Source: Shewanella khirikhana
GTDB lineage: Bacteria; Pseudomonadota; Gammaproteobacteria; Enterobacterales; Shewanellaceae
Length of the DNA stretch: 64,000 bases
NCBI RefSeq assembly: GCF_003957745.1
Contig: NZ_CP020373.1
Location: forward strand, 2,418,001 to 2,482,000
Reading direction: 5' to 3'
Each line of letters opens with the position of its first letter. Position 1 is the stretch's first letter. Below are positions 1 to 12,300 of this stretch, one piece after another. Below the pieces are notes generated by a model. It did no database searches and was not told the origin of the DNA. It worked only from the letters and a program-made list of their open reading frames with translations. The position numbers and the translations under genes were made by a program.

Positions 1-110
1 CGAGAACTTCCACTGTGACTTCTGGCGCAAGTATAACTGCCGCTGGCACCCGCTGGCAAAATCCCCCTTGCGAACTACACTCAGGGCAAGCATCGGACAA
101 GGTTTTCGCT

Positions 111-968
111 ATGCCGCCGAAGTCGTCTGCCACAAGCTTGTTACCCCCCGTTATTACCCTGCTGGGCATTGTGCTGGCAGGGCTGCTGCTTTACCGTGAA
201 GAAGCACAGGACACGCCCCAGTACGCCGAATTTATTATGGAAACCATTCCGGTCATCTTCTGGCTGGTGCTGATGTTTCAAGCCAGGCTGACATCCCATC
301 TGGGGAGGCTGTATCTGCTGCTCCTTTGTGGCACGGCGCTATCGTACCTTGGCGCCCTGCTCGACTGGCTCGATGAAGTGCTGAGCATTGCCCCCTTTCA
401 TCCGGTGGAGGATGTGATGCAGTCTGCGGGCTTATTGCTGTCGGGCTTTGGCCTGCTCAAACTACTGAAACATCAGCATCAGCAAAACCAACTGCTGCAA
501 AAGCTTGCCGGTACCGATCCCCTAACCGGCGCCCTTAATCGCCGGGCGCTGGTGCAGCCAGCTGGCACAGGCAATTCGGTGTTTGTATTAATGGATGTGG
601 ACCACTTTAAGCAAATCAATGACACCCTGGGCCATGCCGCCGGTGACTTTGTCCTGGTGGAGCTTGCCAAACTCATCAGCAGCCAAATCCGTCAAAGCGA
701 TCAGTTTTTCCGCTGGGGCGGCGAAGAGTTTTTGCTGGAACTTAGGGACACTGAGCTTAAAGAAGCGAGCCTGCGCATCGAGGCGCTGCGCGCTTTGATT
801 GAAGCGAGCCATTTTAATTTTGCCGGCCAGAGTATCAGGGTAACCATCAGTGCCGGTCTTTGCGCCGTCAGCCCGGTGCAGGGCGGATTGGAGAAGGCCA
901 TTAAGGCTGCCGATGAAGCCCTGTACCGCGCCAAGGAAGCGGGCCGTAATCAGGTGCTGTGCGCCTGA
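111..968 (+). CDS. membrane-bound diguanylate cyclase (GGDEF)
   Basis: Predicted to make cyclic di-GMP from two GTP at the inner membrane. The 285-residue protein opens with about four hydrophobic segments (to about residue 120) and ends in a GGDEF domain. The active site reads GGEEF at residues 203-207. An RxxD inhibitory site (RQSD, 194-197) lies exactly five residues before it, so product feedback inhibition is likely. The open frame reaches back to base 15, but ATG 111 has AAGG about 8 bases upstream and puts a hydrophobic segment near the N-terminus, so I chose it. The gene converges on the adhesin operon, and a shared terminator separates them. A role in c-di-GMP control of that adhesin is an inference from position only. 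No N-terminal sensor domain was recognised. Confidence 0.88.
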   Translation: MPPKSSATSLLPPVITLLGIVLAGLLLYREEAQDTPQYAEFIMETIPVIFWLVLMFQARLTSHLGRLYLLLLCGTALSYLGALLDWLDEVLSIAPFHPVEDVMQSAGLLLSGFGLLKLLKHQHQQNQLLQKLAGTDPLTGALNRRALVQPAGTGNSVFVLMDVDHFKQINDTLGHAAGDFVLVELAKLISSQIRQSDQFFRWGGEEFLLELRDTELKEASLRIEALRALIEASHFNFAGQSIRVTISAGLCAVSPVQGGLEKAIKAADEALYRAKEAGRNQVLCA

Positions 969-1041
969 GCTCAAAACGGCAATACCCTCGTCAAGGCGCC
1001 CCCAGTCCTGCTGCTTTATTTCAATACAGTCGCCCATAAAA

Positions 1042-1068
1042 AACGCCCGGGCTTAGCGCGGGCGTTTG
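1042..1068. terminator. bidirectional hairpin terminator
   Basis: A 9-base inverted repeat (AAACGCCCG / CGGGCGTTT) with a 9-base loop lies between the convergent cyclase and OmpA-like genes. A-rich and T-rich flanks would let it act in both directions. Confidence 0.75.
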
Positions 1069-1108
1069 CACATGAGGTCAAATCGGCTGTTCGCCGGCGA
1101 TGTGATCT

Positions 1109-1176
1109 CTTAATTATGTAATTTCTTAGTTATTTAATTTCTTAGTTATTTAATTTCTTAGCTATTTAATTTCTTT
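1109..1176. repeat. 16-bp tandem repeat at the stop codon of the OmpA-like gene
   Basis: Three complete 16-base units (about 1120-1135, 1136-1151, 1152-1167; unit AATTTCTTAGTTATTT) plus partial units on each side. The stop codon of the minus-strand OmpA-like gene (1162-1164) lies in the third unit, so the repeat copies the end of the coding sequence downstream of itself. It looks like replication slippage. Confidence 0.8.
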
Positions 1177-1767
1177 ATCAACGGTATAGATATTCCACTT
1201 CATGTCGGCAGTGGTGTCGTCACCGATGATTTCAGCGATAACCCGGCGGTTTTTATCATGGGCTTCGGCGGTATGACTCGGGTCAACAGGGTTGTTGTAA
1301 CCAAAGCCGATAGCCTTGAGGCGGCCGGGTTCGATGCCGTATTGCTGCACCAGCACTTCGGTGACCGCGTTGGCGCGGCGCTGGGACAGGTCCATGTTGT
1401 AGTCGTAACCACCGGTGCGGCTGCAGTGACCTTCAATGGTCACGGCGGTGTTGGGGAATTGGCGCATAAAGCCCGCCAGTTCCTCAATTTGGCCGTAGTA
1501 CTGCGGCGCCAGGTAGCTTGAGTCGTTCGGGAACAGGATTTTCAGTTCGCGGCGCTCGTTGATGGCCTTGATTTGACCACAGCCGTAGTTGTCGATGGCG
1601 GCGCCATTAACGGTACCGGCGCAGCGCTCACGGGCTTCGATAACGCCGTCACGGTCCGGATCGTTCAGGTCGAACACCTGCTCGGTGCTGCCGTCCATGC
1701 TCACGGTGTCGCGCATCGAGCACGCGCCCAGGCTCAGCAGGGCCAGGATCAGTAGTGTGGTTCTCAT
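1162..1767 (-). CDS. OmpA-family outer-membrane lipoprotein of the adhesin operon
   Basis: A 201-residue protein with a lipoprotein signal (LSLGAC lipobox, Cys at about 16) and a C-terminal OmpA-like peptidoglycan-binding domain (about 85-190). That domain shows the IEGHCSRTG and LSQRRANAV motifs and NRRV near the end. It probably sits in the outer membrane and contacts peptidoglycan. The start overlaps the stop of the upstream TolC-like gene by four bases (ATGA), so translation is probably coupled. In the S. oneidensis bpf locus, as I recall it, an OmpA-like gene follows aggA in the same order, which supports a role in stabilising or exporting the giant adhesin. Its exact function is not established. 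Confidence 0.85.
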   Translation of the reverse strand: MRTTLLILALLSLGACSMRDTVSMDGSTEQVFDLNDPDRDGVIEARERCAGTVNGAAIDNYGCGQIKAINERRELKILFPNDSSYLAPQYYGQIEELAGFMRQFPNTAVTIEGHCSRTGGYDYNMDLSQRRANAVTEVLVQQYGIEPGRLKAIGFGYNNPVDPSHTAEAHDKNRRVIAEIIGDDTTADMKWNIYTVDKEIK

Positions 1768-3173
1768 TTTGTTACTCCCCCTTCATATTCACGCTCTCCC
1801 TGCCACACTGTCGGGCGGGTTACCTTCAGAGAATCCAGCAGACGACCGGTGGCGTTCAGCACCCGGTACTTGGCCACGATTTCGTCGTACTCGGCCTGCA
1901 GGTAGTCTTTGCGGGCTTCAAACAGTTCGTTTTCGGTATCCAGCAAGTCGAGCAGGGTGCGCTGGCCGAGGTTGAACTGTTGGGTGTAGGCCACCTGGGT
2001 TTCCTTGGCGGCTTTGACGTGATCGCGGATATAGTCTTTCTGCGGCGTCAGCATTTCATAGGCGTTCCAGGCCAGGTTCACCCCTTCCACCACTTCGCGG
2101 TAGGCGCGCTGACGGATTTCTTTGGCTTCACCGATTTTGTAGGCCGCTTCTTTTTCGCGGGCCAGATCCTTACCGCCGGCAAACAGGTTGTAACGTACCC
2201 GCACCATGGCAACCAGATCGTTGCTGTAACCGCCTACGTCGCTGCGAAACGCACCTGAGCCGGACACACCGTCTTCGCCATCGAGGTTGTTGTTCCAGTT
2301 ACCGTCCAGCTCCAGGGTGACCTTGGGGTAGTAGCCGGACTGCGCCGAAGAGCGCTCGTTCTGGGCCGCTTCAATGTCGGCGGCAGCGGATTTGAGCACC
2401 GGGTGGTTGTCCTGGGCCAGCGTCATGCTGGTTGCCAAATCGGTTGGCAGCATGTCGGCATCGGGCACGGGCACAATCATGTCATCCGGGGCCTTGTCGA
2501 CCACGCGGCTGAACTGGGCCTTGGCATCAAAGAAGTTGTTGCGGGCGGAGATCAGGTTGGCGTTGGCGCGGGCCAGACGACCGGTGATTTGCGACAGATC
2601 CGCAATCGAGCCCAGACCTGAGTCGGTGCGCTGCTTGATCTGATCGTAAATTTCCTTATGGGTCGCCAGGTTCTTTTCGGCCAGGTTCATCACCTGCTCG
2701 GTGCGGATGTAGTTGATGTACACCTTGGTCACATCCAGCGCCATGTCTTCGGCGGCGGCAAACAGGGCCCACTGATCGGCGCTGGCTTCAAAGCTTAAGC
2801 GGTCGACTTCGCTGGAGGTGTAGAAACCGTCAAACAGCATCTGGCGGATACTGATGCCCGCTTCGCCGCGCTCGAGTTCAAAGTCACCATTGTCGCGGCC
2901 AAAGCGGCGACGGGTCGATGGGCTGTCGGTTTGCTCCCAACCATAGCCACCGGTGAGATCTACCGTGGGCATATAGCCGGCAATCGCCTGATTGACCTGC
3001 TCTTCGCGGGCCTTGAAGCGGTTGAAAGCAGCGCGCAGTTCTGGATTACTGTCCAGGGTATGCGCCACCGCCTGTTCCAGCGTCATGGCTGACGCCGACA
3101 GAGGCAACATCATACCCCCCATGGCGGCCGCCAGTACGCCAAGGCGTAGCTGATGCAAGCGTGTTTTTAACAT
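1764..3173 (-). CDS. aggA: TolC-family outer-membrane efflux protein (AggA-like)
   Basis: Outer-membrane channel subunit of a type I secretion system, expected to carry the adjacent adhesin across the outer membrane. The 469-residue length is normal for the family. The N-terminus is a signal peptide ending near LSASA, followed by two TolC-type repeats rich in coiled-coil helices and ending with the usual AGRLLD motif region. ATG 3173 is preceded by GGGAGGG about seven bases upstream. The gene lies 197 bases after the adhesin stop and overlaps the OmpA-like gene downstream. In the related bpf and lap loci an ABC exporter and a membrane-fusion protein are encoded nearby; neither is present here, so they must lie outside the window or be shared. 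Confidence 0.88.
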   Translation of the reverse strand: MLKTRLHQLRLGVLAAAMGGMMLPLSASAMTLEQAVAHTLDSNPELRAAFNRFKAREEQVNQAIAGYMPTVDLTGGYGWEQTDSPSTRRRFGRDNGDFELERGEAGISIRQMLFDGFYTSSEVDRLSFEASADQWALFAAAEDMALDVTKVYINYIRTEQVMNLAEKNLATHKEIYDQIKQRTDSGLGSIADLSQITGRLARANANLISARNNFFDAKAQFSRVVDKAPDDMIVPVPDADMLPTDLATSMTLAQDNHPVLKSAAADIEAAQNERSSAQSGYYPKVTLELDGNWNNNLDGEDGVSGSGAFRSDVGGYSNDLVAMVRVRYNLFAGGKDLAREKEAAYKIGEAKEIRQRAYREVVEGVNLAWNAYEMLTPQKDYIRDHVKAAKETQVAYTQQFNLGQRTLLDLLDTENELFEARKDYLQAEYDEIVAKYRVLNATGRLLDSLKVTRPTVWQGEREYEGGVTK

Positions 3174-3325
3174 GGTTAAACCCTCCCGGTTTAGTCAGAG
3201 CCCTGTGTTTCCTTGAGTACAACATTCAGGGTTCTTTGAATTGGTATTCTGGTTATCAGAGTAAAGCTTTGCCTGTCGCTCACGCCTTTATGTTTGGGAC
3301 GTTGCTTGAATGCCTGAAAACGGCG

Positions 3326-3353
3326 TGCCGGACCATGACGTCATGGTCCGGCA
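3326..3353 (-). terminator. perfect 28-bp palindrome between adhesin and aggA
   Basis: A perfect self-complementary 28-base sequence (half-site TGCCGGACCATGAC) starts about 18 bases after the adhesin stop codon. In RNA it would form a strong hairpin. Only a short TTTT follows some bases later, so it may be a partial terminator, an mRNA-stabilising stem or a protein site that sets the ratio of adhesin to aggA transcript. Confidence 0.5.
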
Positions 3354-3370
3354 GCTAACAGGTTGCAGCA

Positions 3371-6300
3371 TCAGGGCAGAATGTCGCCCTTGTTTTCATC
3401 TTCCAGTGACAGCATGCGGCCCACGGGCTGGAAGTCCCCTGCATCGGTATCCACAATCAGCGGACCATCGCCGTTGCCAATCAGGCCGTTGATGATGCCG
3501 CTCTCATCGTTGACATCCAGACCATACTGCTCGGCCAGATCCACGCCATCGAGCACGATGCGCTGATCGACCTTGCCGTCGAGATTGGCGTCAATGGCGA
3601 TGGTGGTGGAACCGTCGACAATATCGAAGCTGAGGTAATCCTCGAGGCTGTGATGCTCTTCGTTTTGCAGCAGATCGCTCAGGTCGAGCTTATCGTTTGC
3701 CAGGTCGAAGTCGATGATATGGTCAGTGCCCGTATCACCGGCCTTCCACACAAAGGTGTCGGCGCCGTCGGTGCCGTGGAACACCTCATCACCCAGCCCC
3801 ACAATGGTGCTGCCATCCTGAATAAGCAGTGAGCCGTCAACCAGGCCGGAGTCACCATTGCTGGCTTGTCCGGGATCACCATTCTGGGCAGCGTCCTGCG
3901 GCGCAGAGCTGTTAACGAGCATGGCATTGTCTGGGGCAAGTGGCTGGCTGTCATCCAGGGCATCAGCCACTTCTTTTGCCACGGTAAACTCACCGGAAGC
4001 CGTGCTTTGCTGGACGGTTGAAGCCTCAGGGGTGTCAGCAACCTCTGGCGCACCGAAGGCCAACTGCGCCGCCTTTTCAGCGTCTGCATGGGCCGGTTCA
4101 GAACCCTGCAGCGGCTCTGTGGATGACTCACTCATCAGTGACCGTGCAGCCAGGAGGCTGTTGTCTTGCATCTGGTTAAGCTGCAAGGATTTAAGACCTA
4201 TATCCCCCATCACTGGGTTGGCACCAAGCACAGTGATTTGGAAGTCTACGCTGCTTTGCGCGGTATCCTGATTGGATGACTCCACACTGGTGGCCACGAC
4301 CGTCGCCGTATAGTTGCCCTGAGTGGTCACCTTGATTTGCAGACTGGATTTATCCCAATCGGTAATATCAACGCTGCCATTGGCGTCTACGGTAACCTGA
4401 TTGCCATTGGCATCCTTCAGCACAGCGCCAACAGGCAGCCCCTGGAGTTGGACACTCAGACTCTCTGAGTTGTCAGCATCCACCAAAGACGAACCTATGT
4501 TGCCGAGTTTGATAAAGTCGTCTTTGTAGCCGTAGTTATCGACTGCACTGAACGACAGGTTATCCAGAATGGCGCCTACCGAGTCGGCGTTATCGGCTTC
4601 AAACAGCAGGCGATAGTTACCTGTGGCATTCACCGGCAGCGTCACCTTCTGATCGAGCAGCCAGGCCGTCGAGGTCGGATTGTAGTCATACAGCGTAATC
4701 GCCTCGGCAAGCAGCGGCTGACCATTGGCATCCAATGGCACCAGTTTCACCGTCAAACCACTGCTTGTGGTGTTACGTGCCGCGATATCAAAGCCAAGCT
4801 CATAGAAACGGCCAGCCTCGAGAGACATATCGGTGTAGAGGGTTTTGTCACCGTTATGGAATTCAATTTCCATCACCTTATTGGTGGAGGTGCCACCAAG
4901 ATACGTCTTCTCATAACCGACTTCGATTTGACCATTGGCGTTGCTGGTGTACCAGGTGCCTATGGTATTGAGGCCGGAAATCTCATTGGCCACAACCCCG
5001 TCCCAGGGACCATTGAAGCTCACGTCTTCAAAGTTGATGGCGGCAACGCTGGTGTAGTTTCCTACCGTCAGCACAGGCGCATCGGCCACGGCATTGACTG
5101 TGATATTGAGGGTCGAAGTACTGCCGGTATTGGTGGTGTACGTGATCTCAGGCACGGTGCCATTCCAGTTGTTGTTAGGCACAAAACTGTAGTTACCGTT
5201 GCTGTTAAGGGTAAGCACCCCATCCGCCAACACATGAGCGGTTGAACCCGCGGTGTAGACTGTGTTACTGCCGGCAACCTGGAAGCTGGTCACTGACAAG
5301 GTATTGTCAACATCGGTGTCATTGGTCAGCACGTTACCGGTAGCGGTCTGATCCTCATTGATGGTCTTGCTGTCTGGGGCAAGCACACTGGCATCATCAA
5401 CCGGCGTAACCTGAATAATCAAGGCCGCACTTGCACCCGTGTTGGTCGTGTAAGTGACTGAAGGCACAGTACCATTCCAGTCGGCCGCAGGTTTGAAGAT
5501 ATAGCTGCCATCGGCATTCAGGGTCAGCTCACCTTCAGCCAGCTGCAAACGGGCGCCAGGCGCGTACTCGCTGCTGTCACCGGCAACCTTGAAGCTGACA
5601 ACGTCGGTGTTGTTATCACCATCGTTGTCCAGCACGTTACCTTCGATAGGCCCACCGTCTTCCAGACCGGTTTTGGTATCCAGGTTCGCTTTAACCTGCT
5701 GGAAATCAACCTTATTCAGGTCAATATTCAGCAGCGCGCTGCTCTCGTCGCCGTCGCCGTCCAGCACAGTGTAGGTAAAGGTATCTACCGCCCCTTGTGG
5801 GATATCACTGTTATTGACGGTGACCTGATAGTCGTAAGAGCCGTCGCTGTAGAGTGTCAGCACACCATATTGGCCAACGATCTGCGTCCCCACATTGCCA
5901 CTCACGCCATCGGCCTTGTGGTCGCCCGCCTGCACCCCAATCAGGGTAATGGTGTCATCGGCACCAATAACATCGTTGGTCAGCACATTGCCGCTGGTTG
6001 ATGGCAGCTCATAGCCATCGCCTGCAACCACACGCACCACAAGCTCATAGCTGGAGGCAGCGTTTTCGGCAGTGCGAATTTCGGTAACCACCTGACCGGT
6101 CACAGGATCTCTGAAACCTATCACCTGCAGGGTGTAGAAAGCGCCTTCATAGTTGAAGGTCACACTGGTTTGACTGACGGTCACTATGTCCTTGGAGGCT
6201 TCAGGATCGTTCGGATTGTTGGTCGTCTCGTCATGGGCAAAGTCAACGGTCAGGGTGACCGGCGTGACCACACCATAGGAGTCGGTTACCGAGAAGGTGA

Positions 6301-9300
6301 CGTCCATGGATGCGGCCGTAATTGCCGTGCCAGCTGCAGTAGGCCAGTTGTAGTGGGTAAAGGTACCCAGCACTATGTCCTCATTCAGCCCCAAAGAGCC
6401 CGACAGTGCCGCGTCATTGTCGATAAAACCGTAACCCGATTTATAGGTGGATGTTGGGTTACCCCAACGCAGCTGATCAAGGCCGCTGTCGTTATCCAAA
6501 CCACCACCATTGGGGTTGCTGGTGCCATCAAACCGATCAATGTTTGAACCGCCTGTAGGTACTTTCCAATCGGCAACAATACCCGACACCAGGAAGCTGT
6601 CCTGAATGATACTGACGCTGCCGTTATCATCATTAGCCTGGTTATTGTCGTCAGTCACAGTAATAGCCACTGTGCCTGTTGCTGTGCTGCCAAGCGAGTC
6701 TGTCGCGACAACCTGAATACCCGACACCACGACCTCATCAGCATTCGGGCTGCTTTGATGCTGGAGATCGTCCAGCAAGGTCGCGGTGACGCTGACACTG
6801 CCGGTCTCACCTGCCCCAATGCCTGAGCCGCTCAGGGACAGAATTACCATCTGTACCCCGCCGATGCTGCCGATGAGGTTGCCGGTGGCGGCATCCTGGG
6901 TCCAGACAAAGTTGCCGTTCAAGCCCGATACCGTGATGCCTGCGGTTGAACCGAAGCTGAAGCCGGTGACATCGGCCGCGCCACTGGCAGTAAACGACAG
7001 TGACTGGGTCGCAGTGTCCTGATTGCTGCCTTTAGTATCTGCATCCTGCAGCGCCAGATTTACTGAGCCACCGCCATGGATATCGTTGTCGATAATGGTG
7101 GCTGTGCCGGTGACAGAACCTGAACTTAGGGTATAGGTTTCGGTAGGCTCGGCTGCCGAATCCTGCTTGGTCTGTACCAGCACCTGGAAGCTGTTTTGCC
7201 CGGCAGGCAATGTCACGCTGAAGCTGCCGTTGGCGGCAACCGAAACCGTTTGGCTTACACCATTGATAACCACTGTGACCTGATTGCCTGTGTAGTCGGC
7301 GCCCTTCACGGCGGTACCATTCGCCAGCGTCAGATTCAGCACTGTGTCTGTGGTGGAGGTATTGCCGGTTGTTACCGTAAAGGTGTTTACATCACCTTCC
7401 ACCACAGTGTTGCCGACGATGCTGCCGACCACAGGGGCACTGTCATTGTCGGTGATAGTAGCAATGCCGCTGGCGCCGGTGCCATTGGCGGTCGCGCTCA
7501 GGCGATATTGCTCACTGCCTTCAAAGATGGTGTCGTCAAGGGTTGCCACCTGCACCAGGAAGCTGCTCGCCCCCGCAGGCACAGTCACAGTGCTGCCGAT
7601 CACGGCTGTGTATGTGGCGCCATTGTCGAAGCTCACCATGTAGGTGGTGCCGGTATCTGTGCCCACAGTGGCGCTGTCGCTGCTAAGCGCCAGGGTAACT
7701 GAGGTTGCTGTGGTACTGGCGTTACTCAAAGTCACCACAAAGGTGTTTGACTGACCTTCAACGACCGTATTGCCTACCACCGAGTTCACCACGGGCAGAT
7801 CGGCTGTATCCACAATAGTGGCGCTGCCGGTATCCGTGCCGGTAACGCCGGTCTGGCCGGTCACGGTGACGCTGAAGTTCTCGGCGCCTTCATAAACACT
7901 GTCATCGGTGGTCTGCACCCGCAGCTGCAGACTGGTGCTGCCCGCCGGAATAGTGACGATGCCATCGGCCGGTACCGCCAGCCAGGTGGTGCCGTCGAAG
8001 TATTCCAGGTTGCCCATGTCGGCCGCATCGGTATCACCGGCATTGAGGGTCAGCTTGACCTCGGTGTCGGTGGCCGCGGCGGCGCTGAGGCTCACCGTGA
8101 AGCTGGCGATGCTGCCTTCGTTGACACTGCCTGCATCACTGATAGTGACGCTCGGACGGTCATCGTCCGGGTTCGGGCCGGGGCCGGAGCCGTCATCGAC
8201 GATGGTCGCCGTGCCGGTATCGGTGCCGGTGACGCCGGTCTGGCCGGTCACGGTGACACTGAAGTTCTCGGCGCCTTCATAAACACTGTCATCGGTGGTC
8301 TGCACCCGCAGCTGCAGACTGGTGCTGCCCGCCGCAATGGTCACAATGCCATCAGCCGGTACCGCCAGCCAGGTGGTGCCGTCGAAGTATTCCAGGTTGC
8401 CCATGTCGGCCGCATCGGTATCACCGGCATTGAGGGTCAGCTTGACCTCGGTGTCGGTGGCTGCGGCGGCGCTGAGGCTCACCGTGAAGCTGGCGATACT
8501 GCCTTCGTTGACACTGCCCGCATCACTGATAGTGACGCTCGGACGGTCATCGTCCGGGTTCGGGCCGGGGCCGGAGCCGTCATCAACGATGGTCGCGGTG
8601 CCGGTATCCGTGCCGGTGACGCCGGTCTGGCCGGTCACGGTGACGCTGAAGTTCTCGGCGCCTTCATAAACACTGTCATCGGTGGTCTGCACCCGCAGCT
8701 GCAGACTGGTGCTGCCCGCCGGAATAGTGACGATGCCATCGGCCGGTACCGCCAGCCAATTGGTACCGTCGAAGTATTCCAGGTTGCCCATGTCGGCCGC
8801 ATCGGTATCACCGGCATTGAGGGTCAGCTTGACCTCGGTGTCGGTGGCCGCGGCGGCGCTGAGGCTCACCGTGAAGCTGGCGATGCTGCCTTCGTTGACA
8901 CTGCCTGCATCACTGATAGTGACGCTCGGACGGTCATCGTCCGGGTTCGGGCCGGGGCCGGAGCCGTCATCGACGATGGTCGCCGTGCCGGTATCGGTGC
9001 CGGTGACGCCGGTCTGGCCGGTCACGGTGACACTGAAGTTCTCGGCGCCTTCATAAACACTGTCATCGGTGGTCTGCACCCGCAGCTGCAGACTGGTGCT
9101 GCCCGCCGCAATGGTCACAATGCCATCAGCCGGTACCGCCAGCCAGGTGGTGCCGTCGAAGTATTCCAGGTTGCCCATGTCGGCCGCATCGGTATCACCG
9201 GCATTGAGGGTCAGCTTGACCTCGGTGTCGGTGGCCGCGGCGGCGCTGAGGCTCACCGTGAAGCTGGCGATACTGCCTTCGTTGACACTGCCCGCATCAC

Positions 9301-12300
9301 TGATAGTGACGCTCGGACGGTCATCGTCCGGGTTCGGGCCGGGGCCGGAGCCGTCATCAACGATGGTCGCGGTGCCGGTATCCGTGCCGGTGACGCCGGT
9401 CTGGCCGGTCACGGTGACGCTGAAGTTCTCGGCGCCTTCATAGACGCTGTCATCGGTGGTCTGGACCCGCAGCTGCAGACTGGTGCTGCCCGCCGGAATA
9501 GTGACGATGCCATTGGCTGGTACCGCTTGCCAGGTGGTGCCGTCGAAGTATTCCAGGTTGCCCATGTCGGCCGCATCGGTATCACCGGCATTGAGGGTCA
9601 GTTTGACCTCGGTGTCGGTGGCCGCGGCGGCGCTCAGGCTCACCGTGAAGCTGGCGATGCTGCCTTCGTTGACACTGCCTGCATCACTGATAGTGACGCT
9701 CGGACGGTCATCGTCCGGGTTCGGACCCGGGCCGGAGCCGTCATCAACGATGGTCGCGGTGCCGGTATCCGTGCCGGTGACGCCGGTCTGGCCGGTCACG
9801 GTGACGCTGAAGTTCTCGGCGCCTTCATAGACACTGTCATCGGTGGTCTGCACCCGCAGCTGCAGACTGGTGCTGCCCGCCGCAATGGTCACGATGCCAT
9901 CGGCCGGTACCGCCAGCCAGGTGGTGCCATCGAAGTATTCCAGGTTGCCCATGTCGGCCGCATCGGTGTCACCGGCATTGAGGGTCAGCTTGACCTCGGT
10001 GTCGGTGGCTGCGGCGGCGCTCAGGCTCACCGTGAAGCTGGCGATACTGCCTTCGTTGACACTGCCTGCATCACTGATAGTGACGCTCGGACGGTCATCG
10101 TCCGGGTTCGGACCCGGGCCGGAGCCGTCATCAACGATGGTCGCGGTGCCGGTATCGGTGCCGGTGACGCCGGTCTGGCCGGTCACGGTGACGCTGAAGT
10201 TCTCGGCGCCTTCATAGACGCTGTCATCGGTGGTCTGGACCCGCAGCTGCAGACTGGTGCTGCCCGCCGGAATGGTCACGATGCCATCGGCCGGTACCGC
10301 CAGCCAGGTGGTGCCATCGAAGTATTCCAGGTTGCCCATGTCAGCCGCATCGGTATCACCGGCATTGAGGGTCAGCTTGACCTCGGTGTCGGTGGCTGCG
10401 GCGGCGCTCAGGCTCACCGTGAAGCTGGCGATGCTGCCTTCGTTGACACTGCCTGCATCACTGATAGTGACGCTCGGACGGTCATCGTCCGGGTTCGGGC
10501 CGGGGCCGGAGCCGTCATCAACGATGGTCGCGGTGCCGGTATCCGTGCCGGTGACGCCGGTCTGGCCGGTCACGGTGACGCTGAAGTTCTCGGCGCCTTC
10601 ATAAACACTGTCATCGGTGGTCTGCACCCGCAGCTGCAGACTGGTGCTGCCCGCCGGAATAGTGACGATGCCATCGGCCGGTACCGCCAGCCAATTGGTA
10701 CCGTCGAAGTATTCCAGGTTGCCCATGTCGGCCGCATCGGTATCACCGGCATTGAGGGTCAGCTTGACCTCGGTGTCGGTGGCCGCGGCGGCGCTGAGGC
10801 TCACCGTGAAGCTGGCGATGCTGCCTTCGTTGACACTGCCTGCATCACTGATAGTGACGCTCGGACGGTCATCGTCCGGGTTCGGGCCGGGGCCGGAGCC
10901 GTCATCGACGATGGTCGCCGTGCCGGTATCGGTGCCGGTGACGCCGGTCTGGCCGGTCACGGTGACACTGAAGTTCTCGGCGCCTTCATAAACACTGTCA
11001 TCGGTGGTCTGCACCCGCAGCTGCAGACTGGTGCTGCCCGCCGCAATGGTCACAATGCCATCAGCCGGTACCGCCAGCCAGGTGGTGCCGTCGAAGTATT
11101 CCAGGTTGCCCATGTCGGCCGCATCGGTATCACCGGCATTGAGGGTCAGCTTGACCTCGGTGTCGGTGGCCGCGGCGGCGCTGAGGCTCACCGTGAAGCT
11201 GGCGATACTGCCTTCGTTGACACTGCCCGCATCACTGATAGTGACGCTCGGACGGTCATCGTCCGGGTTCGGGCCGGGGCCGGAGCCGTCATCAACGATG
11301 GTCGCGGTGCCGGTATCCGTGCCGGTGACGCCGGTCTGGCCGGTCACGGTGACGCTGAAGTTCTCGGCGCCTTCATAGACGCTGTCATCGGTGGTCTGGA
11401 CCCGCAGCTGCAGACTGGTGCTGCCCGCCGGAATAGTGACGATGCCATTGGCTGGTACCGCTTGCCAGGTGGTGCCGTCGAAGTATTCCAGGTTGCCCAT
11501 GTCGGCCGCATCGGTATCACCGGCATTGAGGGTCAGTTTGACCTCGGTGTCGGTGGCCGCGGCGGCGCTCAGGCTCACCGTGAAGCTGGCGATGCTGCCT
11601 TCGTTGACACTGCCTGCATCACTGATAGTGACGCTCGGACGGTCATCGTCCGGGTTCGGACCCGGGCCGGAGCCGTCATCAACGATGGTCGCGGTGCCGG
11701 TATCCGTGCCGGTGACGCCGGTCTGGCCGGTCACGGTGACGCTGAAGTTCTCGGCGCCTTCATAGACACTGTCATCGGTGGTCTGCACCCGCAGCTGCAG
11801 ACTGGTGCTGCCCGCCGCAATGGTCACGATGCCATCGGCCGGTACCGCCAGCCAGGTGGTGCCATCGAAGTATTCCAGGTTGCCCATGTCGGCCGCATCG
11901 GTGTCACCGGCATTGAGGGTCAGCTTGACCTCGGTGTCGGTGGCTGCGGCGGCGCTCAGGCTCACCGTGAAGCTGGCGATACTGCCTTCGTTGACACTGC
12001 CTGCATCACTGATAGTGACGCTCGGACGGTCATCGTCCGGGTTCGGACCCGGGCCGGAGCCGTCATCAACGATGGTCGCGGTGCCGGTATCGGTGCCGGT
12101 GACGCCGGTCTGGCCGGTCACGGTGACGCTGAAGTTCTCGGCGCCTTCATAGACGCTGTCATCGGTGGTCTGGACCCGCAGCTGCAGACTGGTGCTGCCC
12201 GCCGGAATGGTGACGATGCCATCGGCCGGTACCGCCAGCCAGGTGGTGCCATCGAAGTATTCCAGGTTGCCCATGTCAGCCGCATCGGTATCACCGGCAT

